Source: Saprospirales bacterium
GTDB lineage: Bacteria > Bacteroidota > Bacteroidia > Chitinophagales > Saprospiraceae
NCBI GenBank assembly: GCA_016703765.1
Contig: JADJBL010000001.1
Location: 320,133-384,132, forward strand
Length of the DNA stretch: 64,000 nt
Direction of reading: 5' to 3'
This document shows positions 44,896-54,900 of this stretch, piece by piece. The position numbers and the translations under genes were made by a program. Position 1 is the stretch's first letter. Each line of letters opens with the position of its first letter. The notes beneath the pieces were generated by a model. The model saw only the letters and a program-made list of their open reading frames with translations, was not told where the DNA came from and ran no database searches.

Positions 44896-46015
44896 ATGAA
44901 ACCATCTCCCGTCAAATTTCCGCGCGCCAACGGCATGGATTTTTACCAAACACTTAAACTTCGGGTCAACGATTACTTTGAAACCCGGCACATTTCCAAG
45001 CATGCCAATAGCTCGATGGTTTTCAAAACCATTGCGATATTAAGCATCTACCTGGTCCCCTACTTTTTGATCATAACCAATACGGTGACCAACCCCTGGA
45101 TGGTATTTGCCCTGTGGGTGATCATGGGGATTGGAGTAGCCGGGATTGGATTATCCATCATGCACGACGCCAACCACGGCGCCTATTCCTCCAAACCCTG
45201 GGTAAACAGTTTCCTGGGCGCATCCCTGAACTTCCTGGGAGGAAATGCGATGAACTGGAAGATACAGCATAACGTGTTGCACCATACCTATACCAACATC
45301 GACGGGCTGGATGAGGATATCGCTCCGGGCCCCATTCTCCGATTGTCTCCCCAACCAGCCGCTGACTAAAATCCATCGTTTTCAACACCTGTACGCCTGG
45401 TTCCTGTACACCCTGATGACCATCATGTGGATCACGATCAAGGAATTCAAGCAACTCCGGAACTGGAAAGGCAGCAGCTACTTCGAGTCGCAAGGCAGCA
45501 CCTACGGCAAGTCCATTTTCCTTCTCATTTTCACCAAGGTCATTTATTTCTCCTATGGCCTGGTGCTTCCCCTGTTGCTCACCCCGAACCCCTGGTGGTT
45601 GACGGTTACCTCCTTCATCCTCATGCACATGATCGCGGGGTTCATTCTGGGGATCGTTTTCCAGCCGGCGCATACCGTGCCCACTTCCGAATTCCCGATT
45701 CCGGACGAGCATCGTAACATGGAGAATACGTGGGCGGTGCATCAAATGCTCACGACCGCCAACTTCGCACCCAACAACCGGCTTTTTTCCTGGTATGTCG
45801 GCGGCCTGAATTATCAGATCGAACACCATTTGTTTACGAATATCTGTCATGTGCACTACCGCGGTCTGTCAAAAATCGTGAAGGCTACGGCAGAGGAGTT
45901 CGGACTTCCCTACCAGGTTGAACCGACCTTTTTGTCGGCTTTGCGCAGCCATGGGAAGCTGCTCTGGAAACTCGGCCACTATGAGGAATATAAGTCCGCG
46001 CCTGTAATGGCGTGA
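44896..46015 (+). CDS. Membrane fatty acid desaturase, first paralogue (one frameshift)
   Basis: Di-iron membrane desaturase of about 372 residues. The three histidine boxes are HDANHG (about residue 91), QHNVLHHTYTN and QIEHHLF. Four or more membrane helices separate them, as in acyl-CoA or acyl-lipid front-end and linoleoyl-type desaturases. The frame breaks near 45350: TCTCCCCAACCAG needs one C fewer to read LSPNQPLTKIHRFQHLYAW, aligning with the intact paralogue at 47761 (SPHQPWYKHHRFQHIYGW). Substrate and double-bond position are unknown. The amine oxidase gene follows 29 bases after its stop. Confidence 0.87.
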
Positions 46016-46044
46016 GTTCAAGGTCAACCCCCAAAAGACCTCTT

Positions 46045-47618
46045 ATGAAAAAACCAGCAAAAACGCCCTTGTTCGCCTTCTTGCGGAAGGCATTTTTTCT
46101 GGCCCGAAAAGCAAACTCGACCCATGCTCCCTCCGGGGAATTGGTCGAGGAGCTGGAAGAAGTATCGCTTTCCCGGAGGAAATTCCTCGGAACCTCCGGA
46201 AAAGCGATACTCATCGGGAGCATCGCCCCCCAATCCATTATTCCATTTTTTGGAAAAAAATCGCCCCGCATTGCCATCATCGGCGGCGGGATGGCGGGAA
46301 TGAACGCCCTGCATTATTTGAAGAAGGCTGGGCTGGAGGCCACTGTTTACGAAGCTTCCGGGCGCACCGGCGGACGGATGTTCACCGTCAAGGGCGTGAT
46401 GGGAGAGGGAACCTGGACCGAATTTGGGGAGAATTTATCGGCACCCAGCACCTGGAGATGCACCGCCTGAAGGACGAGTTTGGCCTCGAACTCTTGGATA
46501 CCGGCGCAGATTCGGAGCTCAAACTCAGCAAAGAAGCCTTCTTTTTCGACAACCGCCACTATACCCTGGCCCAGGTCGTCGATGCCTTCCGCGGCTTTGC
46601 CGACAAGCTCCAGGCCGATATCGACAAGCTCCCGGACGAGATTACCTACCGCACAACGGACCCCGACACGGTTCGATTCGACCGCATGAACCTTTCCGAA
46701 TACCTCGGATCCATCGGGGTTTCGGGCTGGATGAAAAGCCTGCTCGAAAATGCTTACGAGGCCGAATACGGGCTTGCGCCGGAAGAACAATCCGCCATCA
46801 ACCTGCTCTTCCTCATCTCCACGGATACGGAGGGCGGCCATTTCGACATTTTCGGAGAAAGCGACGAACGCTACAAGATAAAGGGCGGCAATCAATCCAT
46901 CCCCGACGCCATTGCCAAAAAATACCCCTCCGACATCCTGCTCAACCGCTCGTTGGAGATGATCGACCGGAGGTGGACCCATTTCCGGCTCAAGTTTTCG
47001 GGAATGACGGAAGAGGTGAAGGCGGACTTCGTGGTGATGACCATTCCCTTTGCCAAGCTCCAGGAGGTGGAAGTGCGGGTAAACATGCCGAAGGTCAAGG
47101 AAGAGTGTATCCGGACCATCGGCTTCGGCACCAACTCCAAGGTGATGATGGCCTTTAAAAAGCACTACTGGCGCGAAAAAGGCTATCTCGGCTTTACCTA
47201 TTCCGACAACGGCATCCAGACGGGCTGGGACAACGCCCAACTCCAAAACGCCGATAACCAGGCGGCCGGATACTCTATCCTGCTTGGCGGACCTGCCGGC
47301 GTGTCCGTCGGACAGCGACCCGGCTTCGATCAAAGCGAGGTCTACCTGCCGAAGGTCGAACAGGTCTTTCCGGGGATAAGCCAATTTTACGCCGGGAAAA
47401 CGGCTCTCATGCATTGGCCCTCCCAACCCTTCACTCTGGGAAGCTACGTGTGTTACCGGCCCGGCCAGTACACCTCCATCGCAGGTGCAGAAATCGAGCC
47501 CGTAGGCGATCTGTACTTTGCGGGTGAACATTGCGGAGGAGATTCAGCAGGCTTTATGAACGGAGCGGCGCAAAGCGGAAGGGACGCAGCGGAGGCCATT
47601 ATCAAAAAAGTCTTTTAA
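46045..47618 (+). CDS. FAD-dependent amine oxidase family protein with Tat signal (one frameshift)
   Basis: 524 residues after correction. A long N-terminal region ends in a twin-arginine motif, SRRKFLGTSGKAILIG, predicting Tat export of the folded flavoprotein. The FAD motif is IAIIGGGMAGMNALHYLKKA, with YEASGRTGGRMF, and the C-terminal FAD block is GDLYFAGEHCGGDSAGFMN. The frame breaks near 46429, where G4 must be G5 in GAATTTGGGGAG to give TEFGGEFIGTQHLEMHR. The family oxidises amines, amino acids or isoprenoid/carotenoid-like substrates. Its place between two desaturase paralogues suggests a lipid-linked substrate, which is inference. Confidence 0.83.
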
Positions 47619-47639
47619 CGCAACGAGACTCCCTTGTAT

Positions 47640-47710
47640 GGGTTATTAAGGTAATGGGTTATTAAGTTATTGACTGTTACTAACTTATTAACTCATTACC
47701 TTAATAACTC
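47640..47710. terminator. Imperfect hairpin of TTATTAAGGTAAT words
   Basis: GGTTATTAAGGTAATGGGTT and following bases (47641-47669) pair with 47681-47709 with a few mismatches around TTGACTGTTAC. It is the same word family as the perfect hairpin at 21071-21126 and sits after the amine oxidase stop. Confidence 0.6.
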
Positions 47711-47719
47711 ATTCCTCCA

Positions 47720-47727
47720 TATATTTG
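47720..47727 (+). promoter_or_regulatory. Candidate -7 box for the second desaturase
   Basis: TATATTTG matches TAnnTTTG, 33 bases upstream of ATG 47761 and just beyond the hairpin, suggesting that the second desaturase has its own transcript. Confidence 0.5.
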
Positions 47728-47760
47728 CGCTCTCTTTTGGACTTATTTCAACCACGATAG

Positions 47761-48855
47761 ATGAAAGCCACCTCTGTAAAGTTTAGCAGGCCTTCGGGAA
47801 CCGATTTTTACCAAATCCTGAAGACCCGCGTCAATGAATACTTCGAATCGAAAGACCTGTCCCGGTATGCCAACACCTCCATGGTGGTCAAAACGATCTC
47901 CTTGGTCTTGATATACCTCGTTCCGTATTTCCTCATCGTTACCCAAACGGTTACCAACACCTGGCTGATCCTCGGCCTATGGATCATGATGGGCTTTGGC
48001 ATGGCGGGAGTCGGCTTCAACGTGATGCACGATGCCAACCACGGATCATACTCCCGGCACGCCTGGATCAATTGGGCGCTGGGAAGGTTCCTCAACCTGC
48101 TGGGAGGAAATGCGCTGAACTGGAAGATCCAGCACAATATGCTTCACCATTCCTACACCAATATCGAAGGAATGGATGAGGATATCGCGCCGGGCGTCAT
48201 CCTTCGCTTTTCCCCGCATCAGCCCTGGTACAAGCACCATCGGTTCCAGCACATTTACGGCTGGTTCCTGTACGCTTTTCTCACCGTCCTCTGGATGTCG
48301 GATAAAGAGTTCAAACAGGCTGTCAATTGGAAAAAAAGCGGTTTTATCGAAGCGCAGGGCCGCACTTTCCGGGGAATGGTGCTGGAATTGGCATTGACAA
48401 AGGCCGGTTATTTCGCGCTATTCCTGGTGATCCCCCTTCTATTTTCGGCTACCCCCTGGTGGGTCACCCTGATCTTTTTCTTCATCATGCACCTGATCGC
48501 CGGGTTCATTGCATCGGTCGTGTTCCAACTGGCCCACATCATCCCCGATACCGACTTCCCCCTGCCCGATGAGAAGGGAAATATGGAAACTACCTGGGCT
48601 GTTCACCAATTGGCCACCACCTGCGATTTCGCTCCCAAAAACCGGATCCTTTCCTGGTATATCGGGGGACTGAATTTCCAGGTCGAGCACCACTTGTTTC
48701 CCAATATTTGCCATGTCCACTACCCGGCTATTGCTTCCATCGTCCGGTCTACCGCTTTGGAATTCGGTTCGCCGTATCACGTGCTGCCCACCTTCCGATC
48801 AGCACTTTACCAGCACGCGAAACTGTTGAAGCAATTCGGGAGTAAGGAAAATTAA
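47761..48855 (+). CDS. Membrane fatty acid desaturase, second paralogue
   Basis: Intact 364-residue di-iron desaturase with the boxes HDANHG, QHNMLHHSYTN and QVEHHLF, and the same N-terminal block as the upstream copy (VKFSRPSGTDFYQILKTRVN against VKFPRANGMDFYQTLKLRVN). The similarity runs the full length, so the two genes arose by duplication, with the amine oxidase now between them. It may desaturate membrane acyl chains using electrons from a ferredoxin or reductase; the PaaE-like protein at 21131 is one conceivable donor. It converges on the LVIVD gene with a 20-base gap. Confidence 0.9.
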   Translation: MKATSVKFSRPSGTDFYQILKTRVNEYFESKDLSRYANTSMVVKTISLVLIYLVPYFLIVTQTVTNTWLILGLWIMMGFGMAGVGFNVMHDANHGSYSRHAWINWALGRFLNLLGGNALNWKIQHNMLHHSYTNIEGMDEDIAPGVILRFSPHQPWYKHHRFQHIYGWFLYAFLTVLWMSDKEFKQAVNWKKSGFIEAQGRTFRGMVLELALTKAGYFALFLVIPLLFSATPWWVTLIFFFIMHLIAGFIASVVFQLAHIIPDTDFPLPDEKGNMETTWAVHQLATTCDFAPKNRILSWYIGGLNFQVEHHLFPNICHVHYPAIASIVRSTALEFGSPYHVLPTFRSALYQHAKLLKQFGSKEN

Positions 48856-48875
48856 TGGTTTTTGATTCCAAGGGT

Positions 48876-50309
48876 TCAGTCCCTGATCTTCACAAATTCT
48901 GCGACATAAACCTTCCCCCCACTTTCCACCCGGAGAAGGTATAGCCCGGGAGAGAGCCCCGAAATATTCAGGGAGAACTCGCCTGCATTCCACTCTGCAT
49001 GGCCGTTAGTAGGGACCCTCCTTCCGAGCAGGTCGAATACCTCCGCTTTCGATGCCGTGTTCTCCGGCAAACCTCTTAGAGTCAACAGGCCCGCAGCCGG
49101 ATTGGGTGCAAGGGAAAAGGGAAGAGGCTCTTCTTCCACGGTAGCCGAGGTACAGGGCGCATCGTATGACAGGATCTTCACCCCGGTCCAATTGGAGAAA
49201 AAGGGGATGACGGCGCAGATATAGGTGAGGTAGAGTTCTTGTTTATACCGGCCCAGGCCCCAGGAGCCCTGCAGGTTGGATACGCCGCCGAAGAAATTGC
49301 AGGAATCCGGTTGACTGGGGTCGGATACATCCAGCACATGCAGGTCGCTCTTCCCGGTGGAGAGGTAGATTAGTTCGCAGCCGGGATCGTAGGAAATTTC
49401 GTTGGCATGGCCGGGGCTGGAAAACCAGTTGAGGGGGTTGGTCTGGCAATTCCATGGATTCCACCAGCCGTGCAGGGTAATATCGCTCGTGTCCGAGATG
49501 TCGAGCACCTCCATTCCGCAATAGTCGACGGCTATGTAAGCCAGCTCTCCCGCCACCTGGATATTGTTGTAGGCGCGGGGCAGGCCGTTGAGGGCCGGGT
49601 TGGCGTAGCGTCCGGTTTCCTTTGGGTTTTCCTTGTCCGATACGTTGATGATGCGCAGGCCGCCCGCGTCGTAGCAGAGATAGACGATCTGGTCCCGCAG
49701 GGCCATTCCCCTGGCGTTGAATTTGGCCGAATCGGGATTTTGGTCGGGGTAAAAGATATCGGGGACAAAGTCCGAGATGAATTCGATCTCATTCGGGTTG
49801 GACACATCGAGGATGAACAGGCCGTTGCCCATAGCGCCCAGGTAGGCATAGTCGCCTTCGACGAGGACGATGCCGGCGCCGCCTTCCGGTCCGGGAGAGA
49901 TCCAGACATCCAGCAGCATGGGAGAGGCGGGAATGGACACATCTACTATGGCCATGCCGGAGCTTTGAGCCGCCGTGCCGAAGTGGTTGCCGAGGGCGAG
50001 GTACAGATAATTTCCCGCCTGGAAGAGGTTCATCACGTGGAGCTCGCCCAGTGCGGACACCTCGATCCCCTGGGTGGGATTTGGCTCCTCGGGGTCGGAA
50101 ATATCCAGCACCCGGAGTCCGCCTTCCTTTTGGGCTACATAAAGAAATGGACGGTCCAGCTGGTCGTGTAATAAGCTGAGTGGCATGTGGCCGCAATCGG
50201 AAGGGATTTCGGAAAGGACCTGGAAATTCAGGCCGCTGCATACCTGCGATCGCATTTCGGGGAGGAAAAAAAAGGCAATGCAGGAACAAAGGAGGGCTGT
50301 CCTTTTCAT
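48876..50309 (-). CDS. LVIVD-repeat beta-propeller protein with T9SS sorting domain
   Basis: 477 residues with a signal peptide (LLCSCIAFFFLPEMRSQ). Six LVIVD-type repeats are visible: GGLRVLDISDPEEP, SGMAIVDVSIPASP, NGLFILDVSNPNE, GGLRIINVSDKENP, CGMEVLDISDTSD and SDLHVLDVSDPSQP, forming a propeller. The last about 75 residues are a type A sorting domain (FSLAPNPAAGLLTL, LSPGLYLLRVESGGKVYVAEF). The protein is predicted to be secreted by the T9SS and attached to the surface; its ligand is unknown. It starts at ATG 50309. Confidence 0.85.
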   Translation of the reverse strand: MKRTALLCSCIAFFFLPEMRSQVCSGLNFQVLSEIPSDCGHMPLSLLHDQLDRPFLYVAQKEGGLRVLDISDPEEPNPTQGIEVSALGELHVMNLFQAGNYLYLALGNHFGTAAQSSGMAIVDVSIPASPMLLDVWISPGPEGGAGIVLVEGDYAYLGAMGNGLFILDVSNPNEIEFISDFVPDIFYPDQNPDSAKFNARGMALRDQIVYLCYDAGGLRIINVSDKENPKETGRYANPALNGLPRAYNNIQVAGELAYIAVDYCGMEVLDISDTSDITLHGWWNPWNCQTNPLNWFSSPGHANEISYDPGCELIYLSTGKSDLHVLDVSDPSQPDSCNFFGGVSNLQGSWGLGRYKQELYLTYICAVIPFFSNWTGVKILSYDAPCTSATVEEEPLPFSLAPNPAAGLLTLRGLPENTASKAEVFDLLGRRVPTNGHAEWNAGEFSLNISGLSPGLYLLRVESGGKVYVAEFVKIRD

Positions 50310-50339
50310 TGGTTTTTATTTCCAAGTTACGACTTCCGA

Positions 50340-50744
50340 CTATTTTTTCCCACAAAACTCCGTCAAAGCCCCGAAGGTCGATTTGGGATGCAGGAAGCCG
50401 ATCCGGAGATTTTCGGCTCCGGGGCGCGGTGTTTTGTCGATGAGGCGAATGCCCTTATCCTCAGCCTGTTGCAGGGAATCTGCCACGCCGTCGACGGCAA
50501 AGGCGATGTGGTGCAGTCCGGGGCCGCGGTTGGCGATAAACTTCCCGATCGGGCCATCGGGGTCGGTGGTTTCCAGCAGTTCGACCTTGGTCTGGCCCAC
50601 CTGAAAAAAGGCGGTTTTCACCTTTTGGTCTGCCACCTCTTCGATGGCGTAGCAGGTCAGGCCGAGCACATTTTCGTAGTATGCGATCGCCTCTTCCATA
50701 TTTTCCACGGCGATGCCGATGTGTTCGATGTGGGTGATGTTCAT
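50340..50744 (-). CDS. mce: Methylmalonyl-CoA epimerase
   Basis: 134 residues of the vicinal oxygen chelate fold with two beta-alpha-beta-beta-beta modules. Metal ligands are His8 in IEHIGIAVENME, the His in GLHHIAFAV and the Glu in FGALTEFCGKK; FFQVGQTKVELLE is also typical. It interconverts (R)- and (S)-methylmalonyl-CoA in propionate metabolism. The mutase genes are not in the window. It lies 30 bases upstream of the LVIVD gene on the same strand. Confidence 0.92.
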   Translation of the reverse strand: MNITHIEHIGIAVENMEEAIAYYENVLGLTCYAIEEVADQKVKTAFFQVGQTKVELLETTDPDGPIGKFIANRGPGLHHIAFAVDGVADSLQQAEDKGIRLIDKTPRPGAENLRIGFLHPKSTFGALTEFCGKK

Positions 50745-50801
50745 GAAGTTATTTTTACTGTAAATTTATTCCCAAAGCAGCTGGTTTAATAGAACAGAAG
50801 T

Positions 50802-50880
50802 AACCGCAAAGACGCAAAGGCGCAAAGAAATACGCAAAGGACATCCGCCTCCTCTTAGCGTTCTTAGCGCCTTTGCGGTT
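50802..50880. repeat. Inverted repeat of CGCAAAG/CTTTGCG words
   Basis: AACCGCAAAG at 50802-50811 pairs with CTTTGCGGTT at 50871-50880. The interior contains more GCGCAAAG and TTAGCG units that pair imperfectly. It lies in the divergent gap between mce and the next gene. A fragment with similar words (ACTAAGAACGCTAAGGACGC) occurs at 3316-3336. Confidence 0.6.
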
Positions 50881-50924
50881 CAAATTGTTCAAAGCATGGA
50901 ATGCTGACTAAAATACAGCTTATT

Positions 50925-51845
50925 ATGAAAGCTCCTTTATTTCTTTTACTGATATGCCTGTTTTCCTGTGACAAGGAGACATTCCCTGGCATCGACTTCC
51001 GGCAGGAGATGCGTGACTTTGTCGGCGAGATCGGCGATTATGCCAAAAATGCCGACCCGGATTTTGCAATCGTCCCCCAAAACGGCATCGAACTGACGAG
51101 TTCCAGCGCTTATCTGGCTGTTATTGACGGAGTCGGGCAGGAAGACCTCTTTTTTGGATACAATAAAGACGATAAAGCTACCCCGGAGGAAACCTCGGCC
51201 TATTTGACCGAACTCCTCGATGCGGTCAAAGCGAACGGGAAGGCGGTTTTGGTAACCGATTACTGTTCCACTCCCGGCAATGTGGACGAGTCTTACCAGA
51301 AAAATCAGGCAAGGGGCTATATCTCTTTCGCCGCCGACCGTCGCGAACTCGACCAGATTCCCGATTATCCTGAAAACCCGAACCAGGAAAATGCGGATAG
51401 TATCGGGAGTCTTTCTCAGGTTAAAAATTTCCTCTACCTGCTCGATCCGGAGCCCTTTTCTTCCAAACAGACTTTCATCCAAGCCATAAGCAGTACCAAC
51501 TACGACCTGCTGATCACCGACCTGTTTTTCAAAGACGGTACGGCATTTACTGCCCTTGAACTGGAACAGCTACGCCAAAAAGCCAATGGGGGGAAGCGCC
51601 TGGTCATTTGCTATATGTCGATCGGCGAAGCGGAAGACTACCGATACTACTGGCAGTCTTCCTGGAAAAACGATCCGCCGGAATGGCTGGAAAAGGAAAA
51701 CCCCAATTGGGAAGGCAACTACAAGGTCCAATACTGGCATCCCGAATGGCAGGACCTCATCAAGGACTACGTGCAAAAGATCCTCGACGCAGGCTTTGAC
51801 GGGGTCTACCTGGACATCATAGACGGTTTTGAGTATTTTGAATAA
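50925..51845 (+). CDS. Lipoprotein, TM1410/GH114-like glycosidase with permuted order
   Basis: 306 residues. The leader MKAPLFLLLICLFSC ends in a lipobox cysteine. Two recognisable halves of the TM1410/MJ1477 (endo-alpha-1,4-polygalactosaminidase-like) family are present in swapped order. The block that normally ends the family, YAKNADPDFAIVPQNG, IDGVGQEDLFFGYN, KAVLVTDYC and GYISFAADRRELDQIP, comes first (residues about 40-160). The block that normally begins it, LLITDLFFKDGTAF, VICYMSIGEAEDYRYYW, GNYKVQYWHPEWQD and FDGVYLDIIDGFEYF, comes last. The stop falls right after that last strand. The result reads as a circular permutation of a (beta/alpha)8 barrel. The substrate is unknown. ATG 50925 was chosen because it directly precedes the leader. 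Confidence 0.78.
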   Translation: MKAPLFLLLICLFSCDKETFPGIDFRQEMRDFVGEIGDYAKNADPDFAIVPQNGIELTSSSAYLAVIDGVGQEDLFFGYNKDDKATPEETSAYLTELLDAVKANGKAVLVTDYCSTPGNVDESYQKNQARGYISFAADRRELDQIPDYPENPNQENADSIGSLSQVKNFLYLLDPEPFSSKQTFIQAISSTNYDLLITDLFFKDGTAFTALELEQLRQKANGGKRLVICYMSIGEAEDYRYYWQSSWKNDPPEWLEKENPNWEGNYKVQYWHPEWQDLIKDYVQKILDAGFDGVYLDIIDGFEYFE

Positions 51846-51875
51846 GAGGGGGCGGTGGGATGCAAAATTAAACCC

Positions 51876-51883
51876 TACTTTTG
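51876..51883 (+). promoter_or_regulatory. Candidate -7 box for the giant adhesin gene
   Basis: TACTTTTG matches TAnnTTTG and continues TGCGG, identical over 13 bases to the ompH promoter at 11149. It leaves a leader of about 33 bases before ATG 51922. Confidence 0.55.
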
Positions 51884-51921
51884 TGCGGTAACCCATATCT
51901 GTCATTTTGGTAATTCCGCCC

Positions 51922-54900
51922 ATGAGAAAATTTACACCACTCTATCGTTTGCTGATTTTTGGGGTAGCCTTCTTTACAATTCACTCCTCGCTCTTCACCC
52001 AAAACACCCCCTGCGCCGCCGTCAGTCTGCCCAACAACATGCCGGCATTTCAAACCTACTCGACTGCCGGCCTGACCAATTCCGGCGTGCCCTACCCGGG
52101 CTGCGGCGGCAACGTGACGGTCGATATCTGGTTTTCAGTCGTGGCGCCTGCTTCGGGCGATATGGATATCGCCTTGAAATCCGGCACGATGGTCAACATG
52201 GCCATGGCCTTTTACAAGGGTCCCTGCAACAACCTCATGCTCATCGACTGCACCACCGACGACAATTGCGGCAACCCGCTGGTTCCCGCCATGCAGTACG
52301 ACAACCTGATACCGGGCACGACCTATTTCATCCGCATCTGGCCGGAGGGCCCCGGGGGTAACTTCCAGATCAGGGTGACCAACGGCAATCCGCCGCAAAC
52401 GCCCCTGAACTTCACGCCCGTCGGATCGGCCCAAAATACGGGACCTTATTGCATCCAACTCACCGCCCCCGTCGGAAACCAGACGGGCTGCGGCTGGGAC
52501 CCCACCCCGGTCAATTTCAGCCTGCCCTTTACCAGGCAGATCGTCTATAACTTTGGAACCCTCGATGCCAATGGCGCCGACGGCATTTGCATGGTATTCC
52601 AGAACAGCCCTGCCGGGATCGGCGCATGCGGAACGGGAGGGGGAGGTCTTGCAGTTCAGGGTATCACCAACTCTCTGATCATTGAATTCGATACCTGGGA
52701 CAACGGCGCCGCATTCAGCGATATCCCGCAGGATCACGTTGCGGTCAATGTCAACGGCGTACTCATGGCTATCGCGGGACCGGTACCTCTGGCCGGAGGA
52801 AACATAGAGGACGGCCAGGATCACCTGATCTTTTTCTCCTGGACCCCGGCGACCAATACCTTTGCCATCCAATTCGACGGGATACCGGTCTTGAACGGCT
52901 CCTACCCGGTGATCGCCAACTGCTTCGGCGGCAACCCCAACGCCTATTATGGAGTAACCGCCTCTACCGGTGGCTCCGTGAATCTCCAAACCGCCTGCAC
53001 CCCCGAACCGGAGATCTTTCCAGCCGGCTCGGAAGACACGACCTATGCGCAGATCTGTCAGGGTGAAACTTATTTTGCGGGCGGAAATTTCCAATCCAAT
53101 ACCGGCATCTACTTCGATAACTACAATTCCTTCAACGGCTGCGACAGCACCATTATCACTTACCTGACCGTCTATCCGAACTCCTTTTACGCCTTCAACG
53201 CCACGGTTTGCCAAGGCGGATCGGTCAGCGTAGGCAATATGACCTACAACACCACGGGGGTGCATACCACCATCCTGACCAACTGGCGAGGCTGCGACAG
53301 TACCGTCGTGCTCAACCTGGCGGTGCTCAACCCCCAGGCGGTCATCCAGTCGTCGGGCAACATTACCTGTGACAACCCCGTCGTGACTCTCAACGGAACG
53401 GGGTCCTCCACCGGACCGGGAATGACTTTTCAGTGGACGGGCCCCTCGCCTGCTTGTATTACTCCGAGTCCGACTTCCCCTGTCATACAGGTTTCCTGCC
53501 CCGGGGTTTACACCCTCACGATCAAACATCAAGTCGGTAATGTGATGTGCAGTTCAACCACTTCGATCACCGTCTCGCTGAATGTGCAGGTCATCACCGT
53601 CGATATCGAGGCGCCGGACACACTCACCTGCTCGGTCAATTGCATCGCGCTCGACGCCACGGGCTCTTCCAATGGACCGGGTTATACCTATACCTGGGCC
53701 GGCCCAGGTAATTTTGTTTCCAACCAGGTCAGTCCACAGGTCTGCAACCCGGGCGCCTATTCCCTCACGGTCGAGAACCCGGCAAACGGCTGCCAGACGA
53801 CCGGAGGTACGGTGGTGGTGGAAAATGCCACCAACCCGCTCGCCAATGCCGGCGCGGATGCCGTGCTGAGCTGCACCCAGCCCCTTCAAATCCTCGACGG
53901 GGGCAATTCCTCCGGTAGTAATAACCTCCAATACGTCTGGTCGGACGCGACCCCGACGCCGATCGACACCGGTCAGACAACCCCGGTGTCGGCTCCTGGC
54001 TCTTACATCCTTCTAGTGGTAGATACCCTCAATAACTGCTTCGACCTGGATACGGTGCTGGTGACCCAAAACCTCAACACCCCCGTTTCGAATGCAGGTC
54101 CCAGCCAAACGGTGGATTGCACTTCGAGTTCGGTCACACTGGATGGAAGCAGTTCCTCGGCAGGGCCCAATATTGGGTACCTGTGGCAGGACGGCAACGG
54201 CGCGCCCCTGGGCACCGGTACGCTGCAAACGGTCGGCGATGCGGGGACTTATCTTTTGATCGTGACGAATACCATTAGCGGTTGCTCGGATACCTCTACA
54301 GTCGACGTATTTCAAGACCTCAACGCCCCGGTTTCAGATCCGGGTCCGGACCAGACCCTCACCTGCGGTTCGCCCACGGTCACACTCGACGGATCCGGTT
54401 CTTCCTCCGGCCCCGACTATTCTTATGAGTGGCAGGATGCAGGCGGAGCGCCTCTGGGCAGCAATCCGACCCTTCCCGTTTCAGAACCGGGAGCCTATTT
54501 CCTTCTGGTAACAAGCAGTGCAAATAATTGCATCGACACCGCCCAGGTACTCGTGGACATCGATACCATAGCCCCTACTATCTTTGCCGGGCCCGACGCC
54601 GCGCTCACCTGCAGCGACCCGGTCGTGACGATCGGCGATGTCCTGACGCCGCCCGTTTCGGGTTGGCAATACGAATGGCTCGACGAAGACGGCGTGACGC
54701 TTGGGAACGATCCCTTGCAGGACGTCAACCAGCCGGGCATATATATCCTCGTGATCACCGACCAATCTAACGGTTGCCAGGGCCAGGACTCCGTGGCCGT
54801 CGGCACCGACGACGATTTGCCCGTGGCCGATGCTGGCCCTCCCGTCACACTCAATTGCGTGGTTTCGCTGGCAGATTTGGGCGGCGCCAATTCCAGTGCC

